Shown piece by piece: positions 1-7,413 of a DNA stretch of 10,346 bases. The stretch's first letter is position 1, and each line of letters begins with the position of its first letter. The position numbers and the translations under genes are program-made. Source of the DNA: Bacillota bacterium (GTDB lineage Bacteria; Bacillota_E; Symbiobacteriia; Symbiobacteriales; Symbiobacteriaceae); contig QGVE01000101.1 of assembly GCA_003242675.1 (NCBI GenBank), positions 1 to 10,346 of the forward strand, in the 5' to 3' direction. The notes beneath the pieces were generated by a model. It saw only the letters and a list, made by a program, of their open reading frames with translations. It did no database searches and had not been told where the DNA came from.

Positions 1-751
1 CCAGGAGGTCCTCGTCGCGCCGGACGAAGCCGCCCAGCCGGGCCGCCTCGGCGGTCACCTGCTGCCAGATCACCTGCTTGCGCACGATCTGGTCCACCAT
101 CACCCAGCCGCTGCTGACCCTGACGAAGTAGTCGTCGGCGTCCTTCACCGGGATCGGCTCGGCCGGGCCCAGCACCCGGTGGCCGCGGGTGGTGCTGACC
201 GTCTCGATGCCGTCGACGGCAAACGGCACCCGCCAGTCGCCCAGCAGGGCCAGGATCCACTTGATCGGCCGGGCGTAGCGGATCTCCCGGTCGGCCCAGC
301 GCATCGCCTTGGGCCAGTGGATCGAGGTGACGAGGCCCGCCAGGAGCGGCGGCAGCACCTTCTCCACCGGTTCGCCCTGGATCTGCTTGCGGGCCCACAG
401 GTACTCGCCGCCCTTCTCGTCGGCCCGGACCTCCAGGTCCTCCAGCGCGACCCCCTGGCCCTCGGCGAACTTGCGCGCGGCCACGGTGAAGTTGCCGTCG
501 GCGTCGAAGGCGACCTTCTTGGGCGGCCCCTTGACCTCCACCACCACGTCCCGCTGCCGGAGCGCGAGGTTGCGCACGTAGAGGACCAGCCGGCGCGGGG
601 TGCCGAAGACGTCCACGGTCTCGTAGTCCAGCCGGGCCTCCGCCAGCGCCTTCGCGGCGTTCTCCTTCAGCTGCTCCAGGGCCGGCGAGCAGAACCGGGC
701 CGGGATCTCCTCGGTGCCGATCTCCAGGACGAGGTTGCGGGTATCCGCCAT
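1..751 (-). CDS. glyS: Glycyl-tRNA synthetase beta subunit, N-terminal part
   Basis: GlyS is the beta subunit of the bacterial alpha2beta2 glycyl-tRNA synthetase, which charges tRNA-Gly in the cytoplasm; beta contributes tRNA recognition. The first 250 codons are present and the gene runs off the left edge, so it is partial only because of the window. The product begins MADTRNLVLEIGTEEIPARF, the characteristic start of this family, and continues with typical blocks such as VFGTPRRL and VEVKGPPKKVAFD. The ATG at 751 is preceded by AAGGAGG (761-767) at 9 nt. It starts 2 nt after the glyQ stop codon, so the two subunits are co-transcribed and probably translated in a coupled way from the T-box-controlled promoter upstream of glyQ. 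Nothing looks broken in the visible part. Confidence 0.96.
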   Translation of the reverse strand, partial: MADTRNLVLEIGTEEIPARFCSPALEQLKENAAKALAEARLDYETVDVFGTPRRLVLYVRNLALRQRDVVVEVKGPPKKVAFDADGNFTVAARKFAEGQGVALEDLEVRADEKGGEYLWARKQIQGEPVEKVLPPLLAGLVTSIHWPKAMRWADREIRYARPIKWILALLGDWRVPFAVDGIETVSTTRGHRVLGPAEPIPVKDADDYFVRVSSGWVMVDQIVRKQVIWQQVTAEAARLGGFVRRDEDLL

Positions 752-753
752 GG

Positions 754-1716
<963 letters not shown>

Positions 1717-1751
1717 CTCCGATCCTCCTCCATCGGCGGGGATCCGATGCG

Positions 1752-1976
1752 AAAAGGCTCTCGCCCCGAGCCACTCCTCACGCGTGGCCAGGGACGAGAG
1801 CCTTTGCGTGCTCCCGCGGTTCCACCCTGATTGGCGCCCCCGGAGGGGCACCCACCTCTTCCCTATCCAATTCTCGCTCCCGGGCGCCGTTCCCCGTGCC
1901 TGCCCACCCTGCTCGCACCCGGTGCAGGGCTCTCTGGAAGAGCCGGCTTGCGGGTACTCCTCCCGTTCCTCGCTAG
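1752..1976 (-). promoter_or_regulatory. Glycine T-box riboswitch leader of glyQS
   Basis: This leader RNA senses uncharged tRNA-Gly and decides between termination and read-through into glyQ. The signature T-box AGGGTGGAACCGCG is at 1828-1815. Its TGGA (1824-1821) is complementary to UCCA, as expected for tRNA-Gly with a U discriminator base. Stem I can be read: lower strands CGGG and CCCG enclose a specifier loop with AGTA on the 5' side and GAAC-GGC on the 3' side, giving specifier GGC at 1888-1886, a glycine codon. The conserved CCAGAGAG and GGTGCGAG elements of the distal part of stem I follow the usual order. A single stem III (GGTGCCCC / GGGGCGCC, about 1854-1832) is all that separates stem I from the antiterminator; no stem II or IIA/B pseudoknot is apparent, as known for glyQS T-boxes. 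Identification rests on motifs, not on a covariance search. Confidence 0.95.
1753..1805 (-). terminator. T-box-controlled intrinsic terminator before glyQ
   Basis: In the transcript the arm AAAGGCTCTCGTCCC (1805-1791) pairs with GGGGCGAGAGCCTTT (1767-1753), giving 15 pairs with one G-U and followed by a short T run. The 5' arm includes CGTCCC, which can instead pair with AGGG of the T-box to form the antiterminator. The two structures are therefore mutually exclusive, the hallmark of T-box attenuation. It ends about 36 nt before the glyQ start. Confidence 0.92.
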
Positions 1977-1989
1977 CATGGATGCTAGC
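1972..1989. repeat. 8-bp inverted repeat over the glyQS -10 and start site
   Basis: GCTAGCAT-GG-ATGCTAGC is a perfect 8-bp inverted repeat with a 2-nt centre. It covers the whole -10 hexamer and the predicted start of the glyQS transcript. A dyad in this place could be an operator for a repressor acting in addition to the T-box. It could also be a weak hairpin at the 5' end of the RNA, or chance. The repeat is seen directly; the operator role is inference. Confidence 0.5.
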
Positions 1990-2010
1990 AAGTCCGACAG
2001 TGCGTGTCAA
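1982..2010 (-). promoter_or_regulatory. Sigma-A type promoter of the glyQS operon
   Basis: On the minus strand a perfect -35 hexamer TTGACA (2010-2005) is followed after 17 nt by TAGCAT (1987-1982), a 4/6 match to TATAAT. This predicts a transcription start near 1975, just before stem I of the T-box leader, which is the right place. The -10 lies inside an inverted repeat described separately. Confidence 0.8.
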
Positions 2011-2079
2011 GGGGAGCCCGGGATCGGCGGCCGGCCCCCCGCAGACCGGTCCGGGCAGGGGCACGGCCGGCTGTTGCCG

Positions 2080-2314
2080 GTCCGCGCGAATATGACTACA
2101 AGGAGGACATTAGTTTACCATAAAGAACAATATAGAACCAATCAGTCAAGGACAATTATCTTTTCGCAATGCTGCATGGCTATGAATTCGAACTAAATAC
2201 ATCATACATCGTGGCGTACCCCTCTTGCCTTTTTGGGGGTATTTTTTCTCGCCCCGCACCGGGTCGCTTCTGCCTTGCGTTCATCCCCCACACCCCGCCC
2301 CAGGAGGTCCTCAT
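2080..2314. other. AT-rich divergent intergenic region
   Basis: Between the glyQS promoter and the deacetylase gene the sequence changes abruptly from very high GC to AT-rich (about 2088-2212), with runs such as CCATAAAGAACAATATAGAACC. No convincing open reading frame with a ribosome-binding site lies here. This stretch presumably holds the plus-strand promoter for the deacetylase gene, but no pair of -35/-10 hexamers with correct spacing stands out; TATAGA (2131-2136) and TATGAA (2181-2186) are the best -10-like words and lack good -35 partners. The gap between the start codons of glyQ and the deacetylase gene is otherwise filled by the T-box leader and its promoter. Confidence 0.6.
2217..2247 (+). 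terminator. Terminator-like hairpin in the deacetylase leader
   Basis: On the plus strand TACCCC (2217-2222) can pair with GGGGTA (2236-2241) across a 13-nt loop, followed at once by six T residues (2242-2247). This has the shape of a rho-independent terminator, although the 6-bp stem is short. It lies about 70 nt before the deacetylase start codon with no gene ending upstream on this strand. It would therefore be an attenuator in the leader, or the end of a short RNA from the AT-rich region. No known riboswitch motif was recognised upstream. Confidence 0.45.
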
Positions 2315-3235
2315 ATGCACTACATGTCGAGAAAGGGCATGGCGATTCTACTTACAGTGCTTGGGCTCGCAGCATTCTCCGCTGTCGCACCTCCGCCCAC
2401 AGGCGCCGCTCCCGCGCCATCGGCGCACGCCGCAACCCCAGCCCCGGCATCCGGCCGGGCGGTCGGCGGCCCCGCGACCGCGCCGCCGCAGCGGGTACCC
2501 GTCCTGCTTTACCACCACCTCGACCCCGGCGCGGACGGGACCAATGGGGCCATCATCACCCCGGCCGCCTTCGAGGCACAGATGGCCTGGCTGGCCGAAC
2601 ACGGCTACACCGCCATCGACACCCGCGACCTGGCGGCCTGGCTGCTGGCGGGCGGCTCGCTCCCGGCCAGGCCGGTGCTGATCACCTTTGACGACGGCTA
2701 CCGGTCCGTCTACCAGTACGCCTATCCGGTCCTGCGGAAGTACGGCCTCAAGATGACGCTCTTCCTGACGGGCAGCAAGGTCGGGACCCGCCCCGGCCTC
2801 TATGACTACATCACCTGGGACGAGATCCGCGAGATGCGCGAGGCCGGGTACCTCGATCTCCAGTCCCACACGTTCAACGCGCATTACTTCGTAAGCGGAC
2901 AGGCGGTGCTCACGGCGTGGGACCGGGAGCAGATTCGCGCGGACTCCGCACAGCTTGCGCGCGCGTTTCAGGAGCACGGCATCGCCCCGCCGAAGGCCTA
3001 CGCTTACCCCTATGGGGCCTACGATGCGGAGGTGATCGAGGCGATCGCCGCGGATGGCTTCCAACTCGGCTTCACCGTCGCCCGGGGGCTGGTCGAGCGG
3101 GGCAGCGCCCCGCTCATGCTGCCGCGCCTCACGGTCTACCCCTGGACCCCGTTCTGCGCCTTCCAGGCGATGGTCACCGGCGCGGACCCGGCGGTGACCT
3201 GCTCCCCGCCCCCCTCCGGCGCCCTACGGCCGTGA
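2315..3235 (+). CDS. Exported polysaccharide deacetylase (NodB family)
   Basis: This 306-aa protein is predicted to remove N- or O-acetyl groups from a polysaccharide outside the membrane. An N-terminal signal sequence (RK at 6-7, hydrophobic 9-25) leads into an Ala/Pro-rich linker to about residue 58. The NodB catalytic domain follows: VPVLLYHHL (61-69), motif 1 TFDDGY (124-129) with metal/catalytic Asp126 and Asp127, motif 2 SHTFNAH (184-190) with the metal-ligand histidines, and motif 3 AYPYG (230-234). The VPVLLYHH opening and YPYG motif resemble the PgaB/IcaB-like branch more than the chitooligosaccharide branch, but the substrate cannot be read from sequence. The ATG at 2315 is chosen over upstream TTG codons because AGGAGG (2302-2307) lies 7 nt before it and a signal peptide follows. 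The next gene, a GH26-like protein, starts 83 nt downstream on the same strand with no terminator between them. Confidence 0.9.
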   Translation: MHYMSRKGMAILLTVLGLAAFSAVAPPPTGAAPAPSAHAATPAPASGRAVGGPATAPPQRVPVLLYHHLDPGADGTNGAIITPAAFEAQMAWLAEHGYTAIDTRDLAAWLLAGGSLPARPVLITFDDGYRSVYQYAYPVLRKYGLKMTLFLTGSKVGTRPGLYDYITWDEIREMREAGYLDLQSHTFNAHYFVSGQAVLTAWDREQIRADSAQLARAFQEHGIAPPKAYAYPYGAYDAEVIEAIAADGFQLGFTVARGLVERGSAPLMLPRLTVYPWTPFCAFQAMVTGADPAVTCSPPPSGALRP

Positions 3236-3256
3236 CCCCCGCACCTCTTGGAGGAA

Positions 3257-3283
3257 TTCACCATTCAGCGATGAAGGTATAGC
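3257..3283 (+). promoter_or_regulatory. Weak candidate promoter before the GH26-like gene
   Basis: TTCACC (3257-3262) and TATAGC (3278-3283) are separated by 15 nt in the short gap between the deacetylase and GH26-like genes. The spacing is short and the -35 is poor, so the two genes may simply be co-transcribed. A strong Shine-Dalgarno-like GGAGG (3250-3254) just upstream serves no visible reading frame of useful length. Confidence 0.2.
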
Positions 3284-3318
3284 CTATTGCAAGACTTTTG
3301 GTGATCGGAGGGTCAACG

Positions 3319-5370
3319 TTGCGTCGCGTCATCGCCATCCTTCTTGCTACTGTCCTCGCCGTGGCCACTGCGCCCCGGGCACAGGCCAGCAACTACTGGG
3401 AATACCTCAACCCGGGAAATGCTGCCGAAGCGGCGGGCGACCTGCGCACGGCGGTCGAGTACTGGAAGAAGGCGATCCCGCTGATCGAGCAAAGCGCCGC
3501 ATCCAACCCGGACATCAAGAAACAAGTCAGCGAGTTCAACATGTGCGGGGTCTACGCCCAGAAGGTGGCCCGCGCGCTCGACCAGTTCGGCGACTACGAC
3601 GGGGCCATCGCCTACTTCCAGAAGGAGATCGATTGCTGGGAGAAGGCCGACCAGCTCGCCGGCACCAACGAACGGGAGGACTGGATGCGGTGGGACCGGC
3701 TGCGGATGGAGCAGATCGTCCCGCGGCTGGAAGTCTTCGTCTCCCGGCCCACGGCGGGCGTCGAGCCCAGGAACCTCGGCAAGTTTGAGCCCGCCTTCGG
3801 TGCGCTGATCGGCGGCACCGTCGACCACGACCCCGCCGTCTACGACGACCTGGACCGGGTTGCAGCCACGTACGGCAAGCCCTACGGGATGGTCATGATC
3901 TACAACACGGTGGGCGAGTACGACTTTATCAACGCCTCCACCAAGGTCCTGGAGGCCGGCCTGCCGCTGCAGATCGCCTGGCAGCCCACCAGGGGGCTCC
4001 ACTCGGTAACCGAGCCCGTGGTGCGGGCCTACGCCAAGAAGTTGGCCGAATACGGCAAGCCGGTCTTCCTGCGTTTCGCCAACGAGATGAACGGCAGCTG
4101 GGTCCCCTGGTACGGCGACCCGGAGCTCTACAAGCAGAAGTTCCGGCTGGTGGCCCGCATCATGCGTGAGGAAGCGCCCAACGTGGCGATGGTCTGGGCT
4201 CCCAACTACGTGGGCGCCGACTACATGGACTACTACCCGGGCGACGAGTGGGTCGACTGGGTGGGCGTCAGCGCCTATCACGATGCGTATTTCCTGGCCG
4301 ACATGCGCCAGAGCGACATGATGAACGGCCTGTACTATCAGGGCCAGAAGGCCAACCCGCTGGACAAGTTCAAGGAGATCTACGCCCTCTTTGCGGATCG
4401 GAAGCCCATCATGATCGCGGAGACGGGTTACAACTACTCGAACAACACCCCCGAAGCGCGCAAGCAGGGCCTGCCGATCTACGACTCTTCCGAGTGGGCC
4501 GCCCAGACGGCGCGGTACGTCTATGCGTACCTGCCCATGGTCTATCCGCGCATCAAGATGGTCGGCCACTTCAACAATCCGCGGACCGGTGACAGGGCGG
4601 CCTACACCATATCGCAGAACCCCACCCTGCTGAAGGCCGTCCGCGAGGCCATCGCCGACGACTGGTACCTCTCCAGCCTGGACGACACCCCCGAGACGTA
4701 CTGGCTCCCCATCGAGCAGGCGACGCTGCACGGCAAGACCCGGCTGGCCAGCTACGTGTGGCTGGGCGACCGGGGGCTCGGCCGGGTGGAGTACCTCCTG
4801 GACGGCCGCGTGGTGGCTACCCGTAACGCGATCCCGTATGTTGCGGACCTCGACCTGTCCGGCCTGAGCGGCCAGCATGTGCTCACCGTGAGGGCCTACG
4901 ACAAGTCCGGCAGGCTGGCCGCCGAGCGCAGCTACGCGTTCGACGCCTCCGCGGTGAAGGTGAAGCTGAACGGCCGGGTGCTGGACTTCGCCAAGCAGCC
5001 GGTGAACGAAAAGGGCACCGTCCTCGTGCCCTTCCGGTCCATCGCGGAGGCGCTCGGCGCCGAGGTGCAGTGGAATCCGCAGAGCCGCACCGTCATCGCC
5101 CGGAAGGGCGGCACCGAGCTCAGGCTCACGCTCGACGACCCCGTGCCGGTTCTGAACGGCAGGCGGCTGGAGCCCCTCCCCGTGCCCGCCCGGACTGTGG
5201 ACGGACACACCATGGTCCCCGCCCGGGTGTTCGCCGAGGCCTTCGGCATGAAGGTCCAGTGGGACGGCTTGACGCAGACCGTGGTCATCGAGTCGGTCCA
5301 GCCGGAGCAGGCACCCGAGTCGGAAGCGAACCCGCCGGCGGCGCAGCCTGAACCGGCCGGCAACGACTGA
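3319..5370 (+). CDS. Exported TPR / GH26-like glycosidase / Ig-like / Cu-amine-oxidase-N protein
   Basis: This 683-aa exported protein has four parts. A signal peptide (1-23, likely cut at AQA|S) is followed by a TPR-like helical region (about 30-115, with AEAAGDLRTAVEYWKKA and FGDYDGAIAYFQKEI). A GH26-like beta/alpha barrel spans about 155-450: RFANEMNGSWVPWYG carries the likely acid/base Glu256, MVWAPN and YYPGDEWVDWVG are typical GH26 blocks, and IMIAETG carries the likely nucleophile Glu368. An Ig-like domain (about 470-545) and a copper amine oxidase N-terminal-type domain (about 546-659, with LVPFRSIAEALGAEVQW and MVPARVFAEAFGMKVQW) follow, then a Pro/Glu/Ala tail. GH26 enzymes cleave beta-mannans and mixed-linked beta-glucans; the substrate here is unknown. 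The residue before Glu256 is Asn, where GH26 usually has His. The TTG at 3319 is preferred because GGAGGG (3307-3312) is 6 nt upstream and it gives a clean signal peptide; TTG 3298 and GTG 3301 lack good sites. It probably acts with the upstream deacetylase. Confidence 0.85.
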   Translation: MRRVIAILLATVLAVATAPRAQASNYWEYLNPGNAAEAAGDLRTAVEYWKKAIPLIEQSAASNPDIKKQVSEFNMCGVYAQKVARALDQFGDYDGAIAYFQKEIDCWEKADQLAGTNEREDWMRWDRLRMEQIVPRLEVFVSRPTAGVEPRNLGKFEPAFGALIGGTVDHDPAVYDDLDRVAATYGKPYGMVMIYNTVGEYDFINASTKVLEAGLPLQIAWQPTRGLHSVTEPVVRAYAKKLAEYGKPVFLRFANEMNGSWVPWYGDPELYKQKFRLVARIMREEAPNVAMVWAPNYVGADYMDYYPGDEWVDWVGVSAYHDAYFLADMRQSDMMNGLYYQGQKANPLDKFKEIYALFADRKPIMIAETGYNYSNNTPEARKQGLPIYDSSEWAAQTARYVYAYLPMVYPRIKMVGHFNNPRTGDRAAYTISQNPTLLKAVREAIADDWYLSSLDDTPETYWLPIEQATLHGKTRLASYVWLGDRGLGRVEYLLDGRVVATRNAIPYVADLDLSGLSGQHVLTVRAYDKSGRLAAERSYAFDASAVKVKLNGRVLDFAKQPVNEKGTVLVPFRSIAEALGAEVQWNPQSRTVIARKGGTELRLTLDDPVPVLNGRRLEPLPVPARTVDGHTMVPARVFAEAFGMKVQWDGLTQTVVIESVQPEQAPESEANPPAAQPEPAGND

Positions 5371-5398
5371 ACAGCGGGAGAAGCCGAACCGACGGAAG

Positions 5399-5436
5399 GA
5401 GCGGCCGGAACCCCCACCCGGGGGTTCCGGCCGCTC
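5399..5436. terminator. Perfect 17-bp hairpin between convergent genes
   Basis: GAGCGGCCGGAACCCCC (5399-5415) is perfectly complementary to 5420-5436 with the 4-nt loop ACCC. It lies 28 nt after the GH26-like stop codon and just beyond the stop of the last permease gene, so it can serve both convergent transcripts. Neither side has a real T run, so it is an extremely stable hairpin rather than a textbook intrinsic terminator. Bidirectional termination is the most likely role. Confidence 0.75.
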
Positions 5437-5449
5437 GTCCTGGCCCCCC

Positions 5450-6346
5450 TCAGCCCTGCCGCAGGCCCCGCAGGCGAAAGCCTTCAGCCAGCAGGTGAAA
5501 CGCGGCCGCCGACAGGCCCAGGGCCAGGCCGGGGAAGAAGGCGATCCACGGCGCCCCGAGCATGTTCAGGCGGTTGGCGCCGAGCATCAGCCCCCACTCG
5601 GGCAGGTACTCGATGTAGCGCACCCAGCCGTCGCCCCGCACGGCCACCGTGCCGCCGACGTAGATGCCGAAGACCGCCAGCTGCCCCATGAGCAGGAGCA
5701 CCCACGCCATCTCCGAGGAGAACATCACCGCCAGGTCGGCCCGCATGAGCGGGAGCACGTGGCGCATCAGGATGCGCCGGGGCGTGGCCCCCAGCGCCCG
5801 GGCTGCCTCCACGTGGGGCATGACCAGGACCTCCTCTGTCCGCCTCCGCACCTGCTCCGCCATGCGCGGGGCGCCGGAGAGGACCAGCATGGCCAGGTAG
5901 GTCAGGAGCCAACCTGTCTCCCCCGGCACGAGCCAGCGCAGCCCGCCCAGGGTCATGGCCACCAGGGCCAGGGCGGGGATCGAGCCGAACCCCGCGGCCA
6001 GGGCCTGCACCAGCCGCCCGGCCCTCCCGCCAACCCATCCGGCCCACAGGCCGGCCGGCAGGGCCACCAGCGTGCGCAGGAGGAGCACCGACGCCGCCAG
6101 CCCCAGGCTGTAGCGGGCGCCGTAGATCACGCGCGAGAGCACGTCGCGGCCCACCATGTCGGACCCCAGGACGTAGCCGAACTCCCCGGGGGCGAAGGGG
6201 GCCAGGCGGAGCTTCTTCCCCTCCATCTGCACGTAGACCCCCACCTGCGGGTCCGGGAGGGAGACCACCTCCGGCAGGACCAGCAAGACCACCAGGCCAA
6301 GGACCAGGGTCAGCCCCGCGAGGAGCGGCATGTTCAGGCGCCTCAC
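5450..6346 (-). CDS. Opp/Dpp-family ABC transporter permease, DppC-like (second pair)
   Basis: This is a 298-aa inner-membrane permease of the peptide/nickel/opine importer family (binding-protein-dependent transport, DppC/OppC side). It has an N-terminal membrane segment (about 8-25), an outside loop with PDPQVGVYVQMEG (31-43), then the DppC hallmark GSDMVGRD (61-68) and about five more membrane segments. The cytoplasmic ATPase-coupling (EAA) loop begins at Glu180 with EAARALGATPRRI. The GTG at 6346 is chosen because it overlaps the upstream permease stop (GTGA) and has GGGAGGGAG (6354-6361) 7 nt before it; an in-frame ATG at 6331 is possible. It is last in the four-permease operon and a close paralogue of the permease at 7414-8316, sharing QVRRRTEEV, MPHVEAARALGA and EYLPEWG. 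The substrate is unknown; no ATPase or binding protein is nearby. Confidence 0.88.
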   Translation of the reverse strand: MRRLNMPLLAGLTLVLGLVVLLVLPEVVSLPDPQVGVYVQMEGKKLRLAPFAPGEFGYVLGSDMVGRDVLSRVIYGARYSLGLAASVLLLRTLVALPAGLWAGWVGGRAGRLVQALAAGFGSIPALALVAMTLGGLRWLVPGETGWLLTYLAMLVLSGAPRMAEQVRRRTEEVLVMPHVEAARALGATPRRILMRHVLPLMRADLAVMFSSEMAWVLLLMGQLAVFGIYVGGTVAVRGDGWVRYIEYLPEWGLMLGANRLNMLGAPWIAFFPGLALGLSAAAFHLLAEGFRLRGLRQG

Positions 6347-7353
6347 GCGCTGCTCCCTCCCTTGAGGAGGGGGTTCGCCAGGGCCCGCAGGGTGACGGCC
6401 AGGCCATCCATGACGACGAACCACGCGCAGAAGATCAGCCCGATGGAGGCCACCACGAACGGCTGGCTGTAGTTGAGCCCGCGCATGAGGCCGGAGCCGA
6501 TGCCGTAGTGGTTGGTCAGCACCTCGACCACCAGCTGGCCCGAGAGGGTGACGTTGAGCATCGCCGGCATGCCATCCAGGGCCCGCGGCAGCGCGTTGCG
6601 CATGGCGTGCTTCAGCACCACCAAGACCTCCGGCACCCCCTTGGCCCGGGCCGTGCGGATGTAGTCCTCGCGCATCGCCTCGTCAAGGGCGGTGGAGACC
6701 AGCCGGGCCGTGTACGCCATGGGGATGATCGACAGGGCCAGGAGCGGCAGGAGCCACCCCCGCTCGCCCCCCTGTACCCCCAGGACGGACCAGAGGCGCA
6801 CGCCGAAGGTGCGGTAGGACCAGACGGTGAGCCTCTGCCCCAGCAGGATTAAGAGGAAGTCCGGGATCGAGACGCCCAGGACGGCGAGGCCCAGTGCGAA
6901 GACGCGGGCGGCGCGGCTTCCGAGCACCAGCACGCCCAGGAGCAGCCCCAGGAGGATGCCCACGGGCAGGGCGACGATGAACAGCTCGAACGAGAGCCAC
7001 CAGGTCTCCCGGAGCAGCGTGAGGAGCGGCAGGGGCTTCTGCATCGTGCCGTACCAGTTCTCCACGACCAGGGTGCCCTGAAACAGCCCGACCAGGTAGT
7101 TCCGCACCCCCTCCCAGTACTTCGCCAGGGACCAGCTGTAGGCATACCGGGCGGCGGCATCGGGCACCGGTTCGACGCGGAACTTCTCGAATGTATTGGT
7201 CCGCACCTCCGCAAGGGTGCCCGGCGGGGCCGCCTCACCGGTCACCTCCACGCCCTCCGGCAGCATGGCCACCAACACCACGACCACGGCGGAGAGGGCC
7301 AGGAGCCCGATCCGCATCGCCCAGTTGCGCAGCACTGTGGACCAGACGCCCAT
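6343..7353 (-). CDS. Opp/Dpp-family ABC transporter permease, DppB-like (second pair)
   Basis: This is a 336-aa inner-membrane permease of the DppB/OppB type, the partner of the DppC-like protein whose start overlaps its stop by 4 nt. It has one membrane segment near residues 14-32, a long extracytoplasmic region to about 120, and then about five membrane segments. The cytoplasmic coupling loop has the family block DYIRTARAKGVPEV starting at Asp230, and GGERGWLLPLLALS and MAYTARLV precede it. The ATG at 7353 is chosen because GGTGA (7364-7368) precedes it by 10 nt and the N-terminus then aligns with the paralogue at 8317-9318; a GTG at 7383 is a less likely alternative. A 60-nt gap without a terminator separates it from the upstream permease stop, so it probably belongs to the same transcript. 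The substrate cannot be inferred. Confidence 0.88.
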   Translation of the reverse strand: MGVWSTVLRNWAMRIGLLALSAVVVVLVAMLPEGVEVTGEAAPPGTLAEVRTNTFEKFRVEPVPDAAARYAYSWSLAKYWEGVRNYLVGLFQGTLVVENWYGTMQKPLPLLTLLRETWWLSFELFIVALPVGILLGLLLGVLVLGSRAARVFALGLAVLGVSIPDFLLILLGQRLTVWSYRTFGVRLWSVLGVQGGERGWLLPLLALSIIPMAYTARLVSTALDEAMREDYIRTARAKGVPEVLVVLKHAMRNALPRALDGMPAMLNVTLSGQLVVEVLTNHYGIGSGLMRGLNYSQPFVVASIGLIFCAWFVVMDGLAVTLRALANPLLKGGSSA

Positions 7354-7413
7354 GAATTTGCTTTCACCCGCTTTTCCCGACACACATCTCCGCTGAAACG
7401 GGGTCCGAACCAA

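Noticed and set aside
1717..2064. N-terminal extension of glyQ by 116 codons.
   Set aside because: The stretch is the T-box leader with its terminator and the promoter; GlyQ homology and the GGAGGAGG site fix the start at 1716.
2301..2312. CAGGAGGTCCTC occurs both at 2-13 and at 2301-2312.
   Set aside because: One copy is inside glyS coding sequence and the other is the ribosome-binding site of the deacetylase gene; a 12-bp self-complementary match containing AGGAGG is easily chance.
3313..5208. A 631-codon open frame on the minus strand opposite the GH26-like gene.
   Set aside because: Its translation is low-complexity, rich in Val, Gly, His and Arg, and matches no family. The plus strand carries a signal peptide and several recognisable domains. 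Long antisense frames are expected at this GC content.
7364..7387. Seven-codon frame (ATG at 7387) after GGAG, between the two permease pairs, considered as a leader peptide.
   Set aside because: The GGAG directly abuts the ATG, leaving no usable spacing, and the peptide shows no regulatory codon run.
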